Source of the DNA: Tetrastigma voinierianum
Lineage: Eukaryota; Streptophyta; Magnoliopsida; Vitales; Vitaceae
NCBI GenBank assembly: GCA_016808115.1
Contig: JAEQBH010005071.1
Span: 1 to 64,000 of the forward strand
Length of the DNA stretch: 64,000 bases
Direction of reading: 5' to 3'
The translations under genes were made by a program, and so were the position numbers. Of the stretch, positions 58,066 to 64,000 are shown piece by piece; position 1 is the first letter of the stretch; every line of letters begins with the position of its first letter. Under the pieces are notes generated by a model. That model was not told where the DNA came from and searched no databases. It was given only the letters and a program-made list of their open reading frames with translations.

Positions 58066-59280
58066 ATCCATTTTCTTCTAAATGCATGCAAGAACGATGA
58101 AAGGGATGATTAATTGTGCCATAATAATCGTCATCTCCCTCTCCAGTAACATCAACTTGAACTTAAAAGACTTTACCTTCATACTCCCTTGTCTGTAGTG
58201 ATCATATATATGCTTAATTAGTTCTCCAGGCTAGGGTTATCTTGAACTAATTCCAAAGGAAAACCATCCGGAACCTCACTCTTCTTTCTATTATATCAAG
58301 GACAAGAAGAGGAGAAAAAAAAAAAAAAAGTGGTTACTAATTACTTACAGTGAAGTGACATGATCGATCAACTTGTAATTAATTAGACAAACACAATCTT
58401 AATCATATAATTAGATATTGTTATAGCATTAATATTTAGGAAACAAAATGAAAACCTCACCACTCTTTCTCAACCAAGAAGAAGAAGAAGAAGAAGAAGA
58501 AGAAGAATAATAGTAGAAGTAGAAGAACCCTACTTGTAGAGAGCCGTGAACAGATGATTTATTTGAACTGTACTACGCCCCGTTTCCCATGCAAGAATGG
58601 TTGTTATCATCGCCATCTTGCTTGCTCAGAATTAGGGTTTAGGAAACGGAAATATTGAAAATATTATTGGATATTATATTTTCACCATAATATCGATAAA
58701 ATGTAAGTGGTTTATAATCACGAAATTATAATTTGAATTCTCAACGAATTGATCAAATATATAAAATTATATAATCATTGAAGTTAAGGTAGGTAGGTAG
58801 TAGTATAAAAAAGTGTAGATAGATAGGACTGCATAAATATTTAAAAACATCTTAAAAGTCTCTTACTGAGTCAATAGTCAATACGTTCATATTACTATTT
58901 TAAAATTTTAAGAATTATTTTTATTTATTTTTACAACTAAACATTAAACACTAAACACTAAACAATTTAGTGAAGATAGATAGTTTATTACATTGTAATA
59001 AGTTACTTAATTGTCAAAAACAAAAAACTACAATTAGCCTGAGCCCTTGTCAGTTGTCGCTCTTATAATCAAATTTGAAAATTTCTTGGTTTTTCTGTAT
59101 CAGGTTTTTTTTTGTACTTCCATCATCCAATATGAAAATCTCACAATAACATCAAATTTGGGTAACGACTGAATAATATTTGATGCCAACAAATAATTGA
59201 AGTAATATTTGGCTGTGACTTGAGAGCTTCCTTCTAATACAATTTCTACATGAACTGATGGATGGAAGGTTTCTTTCTTT
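58066..59280. other. Intergenic, AT-rich, with a GAA run
   Basis: (GAA)n lies at 58,476-58,507. Otherwise there is AT-rich sequence with a short run of 'taaacattaaacactaaacactaaac' at 58,941-58,966. No gene is seen. Confidence 0.5.
58476..58507. repeat. (GAA)n microsatellite
   Basis: About ten GAA repeats. Confidence 0.95.
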
Positions 59281-59289
59281 CCTTTTTTT

Positions 59290-59545
59290 TATTTGTTTGG
59301 AACACAAAAAGTTAAAGAGGAAAATAGGGGTGAAAGAAAATTTAAAGAAAAATAAAAAATAAACTTAAACTTAATAAATTAATTTCATATATTTATTCAA
59401 ACTCTCTCTTATCTATAAAAGTAAGAAATTTAAAAATATATATAAAATTTTAAGAACTTTTTATTATATTTAATCTTCTTTTATATCTTTCAAAAAAATC
59501 ATTTTTCTTAATATTTTGTTTCCCTTGTGCTTTCCTGTTACAAAT
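59290..59545. repeat. MITE-like dispersed repeat, copy 2
   Basis: It matches 55,130-55,430 in order and orientation ('aaacttaataaattaattt', 'gaaatttaaaaatat', 'atatttaatcttcttttat', then 'tttcttaatattttgtttccctt'). Ends are approximate. Confidence 0.65.
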
Positions 59546-60653
59546 TAAGCCTAAAAGAATTAGGATTTAGAAAAGAAAATAAATGGTATGGTTTGGTTGT
59601 CTCTAGTTCCAAGAATTCCTTCCATCCATCCCATAGAATGTAGTAGATACAATACATACCTCGTGTTCAACTGAATCTTCTCAATATTCAAGACTGCACC
59701 AAATTCAGAAGCAGAAACAAACAGATAATTACTAACTCTCCATCTGCAGGTAATTCTCATACACTCTAAATGCTTGCTAAGCTCCTACCTTAATTAATTA
59801 ATTAACTTTAAAATTAGCAAATTTATAAATAATTTTTAATTATATTCATCTATCCTCGTATTAAAATCAAATAAAAAAATTATCCTTCTCATATTACTGT
59901 GATTCAGAATTAGAAGGCGCAGAGGAAATAAACTTGAAAATATTCCTAGTAAGTTGAAAACAAAAGATCATGAAACGGTTTACCATAAAAACATGGTAAA
60001 AGACCGTGTTTCAGTTAGAAAAGTGAAACAATTCCCATAACATGACCTTAAATGCTTAACAGTCGAAGAAGAAAGCAATGGGGATTGGCAGGCAGTCATC
60101 TCTAGTTTATTTAACATCTGCAACAATTATTCCCCATTGTGATTTGTAAGACAAACAACTCCAACTCCAACTACATCAACGGTACATGCAAGGGGTTTTT
60201 CTTTTCTCCATTGACCCATCCTTTTTTTTTTTCTACTTGTCAGGATATAAACTAGTCAAGCTATTAGTGTGTTCGACTGGTAGAGTACTTGAATTCAATT
60301 CGAATCGAGTTCAAGCTTGAACAACTTGTCTAAGGAACTTAATGGAGTGAATATCAAATCGAGCTTCGAACATCTAAAAAGAGCTCGATCGAGTTCAAGC
60401 TTCAAGTTTTCTAATCGATAACCATTTCCTCATCTTCCCAGACCTTTTTACTCTGCAGCAGCAGCAGCAGCAGCTGCTGATAAAAACAAAAGAATTTCTG
60501 GTGGTGGCTTGTGACCCGTAAAAAGCCCCCTAGCACTTAGCAGTCATCAACGTTTGATTCCTTCATTCACTCATTCATTTCTTACACCCCACTCACCAAC
60601 ACCATGCAACAACGCAAAAGAAAAAAGAAAGTAGTCAAAAAAGTGGTATGCAT

Positions 60654-60660
<7 letters not shown>

Positions 60661-60686
<26 letters not shown>
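60661..60686. repeat. (GA)n microsatellite
   Basis: A GA run of about 26 bases. A CAG run (cagcagcagcagcagcag) lies about 200 bases upstream at 60,456-60,473. Confidence 0.95.
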
Positions 60687-60689
<3 letters not shown>

Positions 60690-60692
<3 letters not shown>

Positions 60693-62320
60693 TGAGGTTG
60701 GCTGGTTAGTGGTGGGGGTGGGGGCACATGGATGATGAAAAATCCTTATAAAGATCTTTATGATCGATCACCCAACAGGGCAAATCTCGCAAAATCTTTA
60801 CTCTTTCCAGGGCCATAGCATTAAAATAGTATTATGCTTTTCAACAAGCAATTGAGGCATTGCATTTGGTTGAGAAATAAAGAAAGAAAAGATGATTATG
60901 GGGCTTATTCTTCATGCAACATGACGATATCAGTTCCTCATTTAAATATTCAGGGGATCATAATATATTTATTACTTACACACCCCAACCAGAGACAAAC
61001 CTTCAAATGGAAGAAAAAAAAAAAGAAAAATATCATATCATGTCATACCATACAATAAACACAGAAGATGAGATTGGACAAAACACTTGCCCATTACTTT
61101 GACTAAATAGTATATATATATATATTTATATATATATCACACAAGTGTACTTCCATCCTCGGTCCACACGAGGAACTGCTCTTTCCACCCTTTTTTTTTT
61201 TCTCTCTCCTTCCATGTCTTTTATTTTTATTTTTAGAATTCAGTTCAGAACGGTACTTTACACGCACGCACCGAAAATTAAGAAGCTGTAGGACTTTAAT
61301 AATGACTGTTGGCTCAAGAAAAGAAGAGAAGGAAGCATTGCAAATTCAAAATGAGCCCCTGAAAATAACAGGCAAAGGAATGGAAAAAGTTAATTGCTGC
61401 GGATGAAGACGAGCCGTACTGCTGTGTGATTAGAGAGGATATCGAGGTATGCCGGAGACGATGCTTAGACCTTTCCTTGCCTACTGCTTTTGTCCCTCTC
61501 CCTCTCGTATTAATTAATATATATTATAATAATGGGGGGGTTATTGTACAGAAAAAACCATAAATAAGCTCCAAGTTCCAATCCCATTAACGGTGGAAGG
61601 ATTAGAGTTTTGGATATTGGGTTTTATCAAGGGGCAAGTGAGGGAGCTTTAATGCAAAATCCCAAAACCCCCTGGCCATGGTGTTTGTATAATATATTAA
61701 TTTTATAAACCAACCATCACCCCCCAAGAAGAAGACGGTGCCACTCCTAGATAACATACAGTTTCAACTTCCAAGTTACAGCCCACTTTCATTTCTAGCC
61801 TCCTCTTCATTTCTTTTTATTTTCCCGGAAACATTCGGCAATATAAGAGCTTAATGAGGGAGGAGAGGATCAAAGGAAAGAAAGAAAGGGAAAATGATCC
61901 AAAATCATTGCATTGAGGTATTAAGATGGCTCATCATCATCATCATCAACAGGCCATAATAGAAAACCCCTCCCCAAAAGGGAAGGTTCAAAGAAACAGG
62001 AGCTATAATACAACTCTGCAATGTTCATCAATGAAGCCCACAGAAACGGAAGCAAACTAAAATAATAACCACACCACCCCCCCATGTGTCAAAGTTTTTG
62101 TGACCATTTCATTTCACAGAGGCTCCCCCCAAATGCTTCAACAGTGGGGGATGTGAAAAAACTAATTATACAAGAAACTTAAGGCTGAATCAATCAATAA
62201 ACTCACAAGCATACCCTCCAAAACAAAAAACAAAAAAAAAAAGAGGCAAAAATATGCAACCACATGATAAATGGATAACCTGGACGGTGATATTTAACAA
62301 AATAATTGCCTTTCAAAATT
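60690..62320. other. Intergenic, no gene seen
   Basis: It contains a short (TA)n at 61,111-61,136, a poly-T run near 61,190, a (CAT)n run at 61,931-61,950 and many purine-rich stretches. Open frames near 60,834-61,102 are chance frames over low-complexity sequence. Confidence 0.45.
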
Positions 62321-62335
62321 TTTATCTGCATGCCT

Positions 62336-62410
62336 TACTCAGTTGATGGAGCGTTTTAGGTTTAAAAAGGCACTTGGGAGGCGAGGGATCTCAGGTTTGA
62401 AACAAAGTGG
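62336..62410 (+). repeat. tRNA-like (SINE-type) segment
   Basis: 'actcagttgatggagcg' resembles an A box. About 40 bases on, 'aggtttgaaa' resembles a decayed B box, and 'ggcgagggatctc' lies between. This wording is common in tRNA-derived plant retroposons. No cloverleaf can be drawn. Confidence 0.4.
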
Positions 62411-64000
62411 TTAGTTGTCAAAACAAAATGCCTGCACTCCTTCGAACTGAAAGGTAAGTAGAAGAAGAAGAATATAAATTGATGAGCAAAGAAATTACAG
62501 CGAAAGGGAAAAGTGAAGAAAACAGTAGAAGGGAGCTCCCTTCAGTCCAAGCATAGACAAGAAAAGGATGAAATTTACCTCCCGCATCATTCACACATTC
62601 ACAGTAGTAAACACCATTTCCCATTCTACCGTGTTTGAATGAATGAGTCGGCAGCTAATCCAAACCCCTAACCCGTCCATGAGTGGACTGAAGGAAGCTC
62701 TCTTAGACAGACATACCACTTTTCCCATAATTGATAACAATACATCATGTGCCCAACCCAAAATATTCCAAATCCAACCCTTTCATGTCATTCTAATTCA
62801 AAACATCTAAACTCATATAGGACATGCCATACACACAAAAACTAAAGCTCAAAACATCAAATATAAGTTATAGATCAATGAATAAATGGTGAATTCACTT
62901 TACAGTTAACATGTATCAAGGGCTCCTTCCCATCCAAATTCAGAAGCTACTTCGCTGTATAATCCATCACAAAGAAAGACAAAATAAATAAATAAGAACC
63001 ATATGCTGAATGGAAACAATCGTCATTAAAGAAAACAAACCATACACGTGTTCAGAATCATCTTAAACTTAGAAGACAGAGTAGAATGCAGACTTTCAGA
63101 CTGTTTAACCATACACCAGTCACTTTCCTGGAATTCCGCGACAAATCATCCAACTTCACTAAGTACGATAACTGATGACATAATGCTAGATTGACACCAA
63201 CCCTACATTTCTGTTCATATTCCATTCCAACATGTTTCACAACTTACTCATTTGTATCTATTCCACCATTATGCTGTTTTTATAATCCGGGTCTATAATG
63301 TACGCTATTGAAAATAGATAGAGGGAGTATGTTTCATTTTAGATCAGAACTTTATAAAATAATGAACTTTTCTGGTGCCAATCTAAATGTTACATTTTCA
63401 AACATGGAAAATCAATCTTGTATAAATGTTTCCAACCCTAAAAACAGACAAATGCCTTTTCTCCATTGAGATCGGTCCTGATTCAAGGACTGGGCCATAG
63501 TTCAAGCACTACTCTCAAACATGTGAAAGAAAATTCTTCCAATTGGGCCAAATATAGAACGGAAGTCAGCAATTTCATCACACCAGAGAAAGACAAGAGA
63601 GAAAATATACATGAACCCTAACCCTAACCTAATCAGTGAAAAACTGTAGCCACCTGGCACAGAAAAAATGAGAAAAAAATGTTGTTAATGCAAGAAAAGA
63701 AGAATGACCAGTTTATACTGGGACCCTGAGATGGAAAACTACCACCCATAAAACATAAGATCGTTAAAGACAGATCTAATAAACTGATCAAACTCACGTG
63801 AGATTATGCACTGACCTGAAGATCTGCAGCTACTTCCATCATAATGAACTGATAAGATAGTAGAGAATAATTGCTGGGTTTATATTGAAAACCTTGAATC
63901 CAGCAGTCAGCTGTCAAGCCTTTAAGAGTTAAAAACCTAAACGAGATCACTTTCTTCAGACACAAATAAAGTGAGTTATAGTTATGTGCTCTCAATGAGA
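62411..64000. other. Possible start of another gene's territory, unproven
   Basis: Two minus-strand pieces have splice-like edges. The first is 62,624-about 62,580 (M-G-N-G-V-Y-Y-C-E-C, then a GGAG|GTAAAT donor). The second is about 63,846-63,814 (F-I-M-M-E-V-A-A-D-L-Q between CTTATCAG and CAG|GTCAGT). Neither matches a family I know, and the sequence between them is not coding. Confidence 0.2.

Noticed and set aside
63614..63632. Telomere-like 'aaccctaaccctaacctaa'
   Set aside because: It is only about two and a half plant telomere-like units and is degenerate, so too short to claim an interstitial telomere.

Overview
This is a nuclear plant window, almost certainly from a eudicot. The evidence is spliced genes with GT..AG introns, degenerate plant Ty3/gypsy and Ty1/copia LTR retrotransposons, L1-type LINE fragments inside introns, a Mutator-like element and many AT/GA microsatellites. 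The LINE families look like those of woody rosids such as grapevine, but the species is a low-confidence guess. No bacterial genes, CRISPR array, rRNA or intact tRNA gene was seen.

Region 1 (1-25.9 kb) is retrotransposon debris. A minus-strand gypsy pol (RT, RNase H, integrase) lies at about 2.4-4.1 kb. Two related LTR-like blocks of about 2.25 kb (4.84-7.09 kb and 9.37-11.64 kb) are in opposite orientation. A plus-strand gypsy pol lies at 7.1-9.06 kb and a second minus-strand gypsy RT at 11.8-12.3 kb. A pair of similar LTR-like regions lies near 0-1.65 kb and 14.25-15.45 kb. A copia gag fragment lies at 17.1-17.7 kb and another LTR-like block at 20.1-22.5 kb. All reading frames here are broken.

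Region 2 (25.9-34.86 kb) is a tandem array built from two alternating monomers, A (about 195 bp) and B (about 230 bp). It is interrupted inside one A monomer by a structurally complete but frame-broken Ty1/copia element at 27,400-34,088, which has two LTRs, a PBS, a PPT and a 5-bp target duplication.

Region 3 (34.9-54.5 kb) holds two convergent conserved genes with LINE-loaded introns. The first, on the plus strand (34,959-46,078), is a RING-finger and transmembrane E3 ligase of the RNFT / At5g01960 type. The second, on the minus strand (about 54,531 to 47,632), is a plant-conserved coiled-coil protein that I cannot name. Both genes mix perfectly intact exons with exons carrying several 1-3 base indels. 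The cause is either decay or patchy consensus quality, and I favour the latter.

Region 4 (54.5-64 kb) is intergenic. It has MITE-like repeats, microsatellites, and a 942-bp Mutator-like element with a 9-bp target duplication that carries what looks like a captured gene start (a Pack-MULE candidate). The right end may enter another minus-strand gene, but this could not be confirmed.
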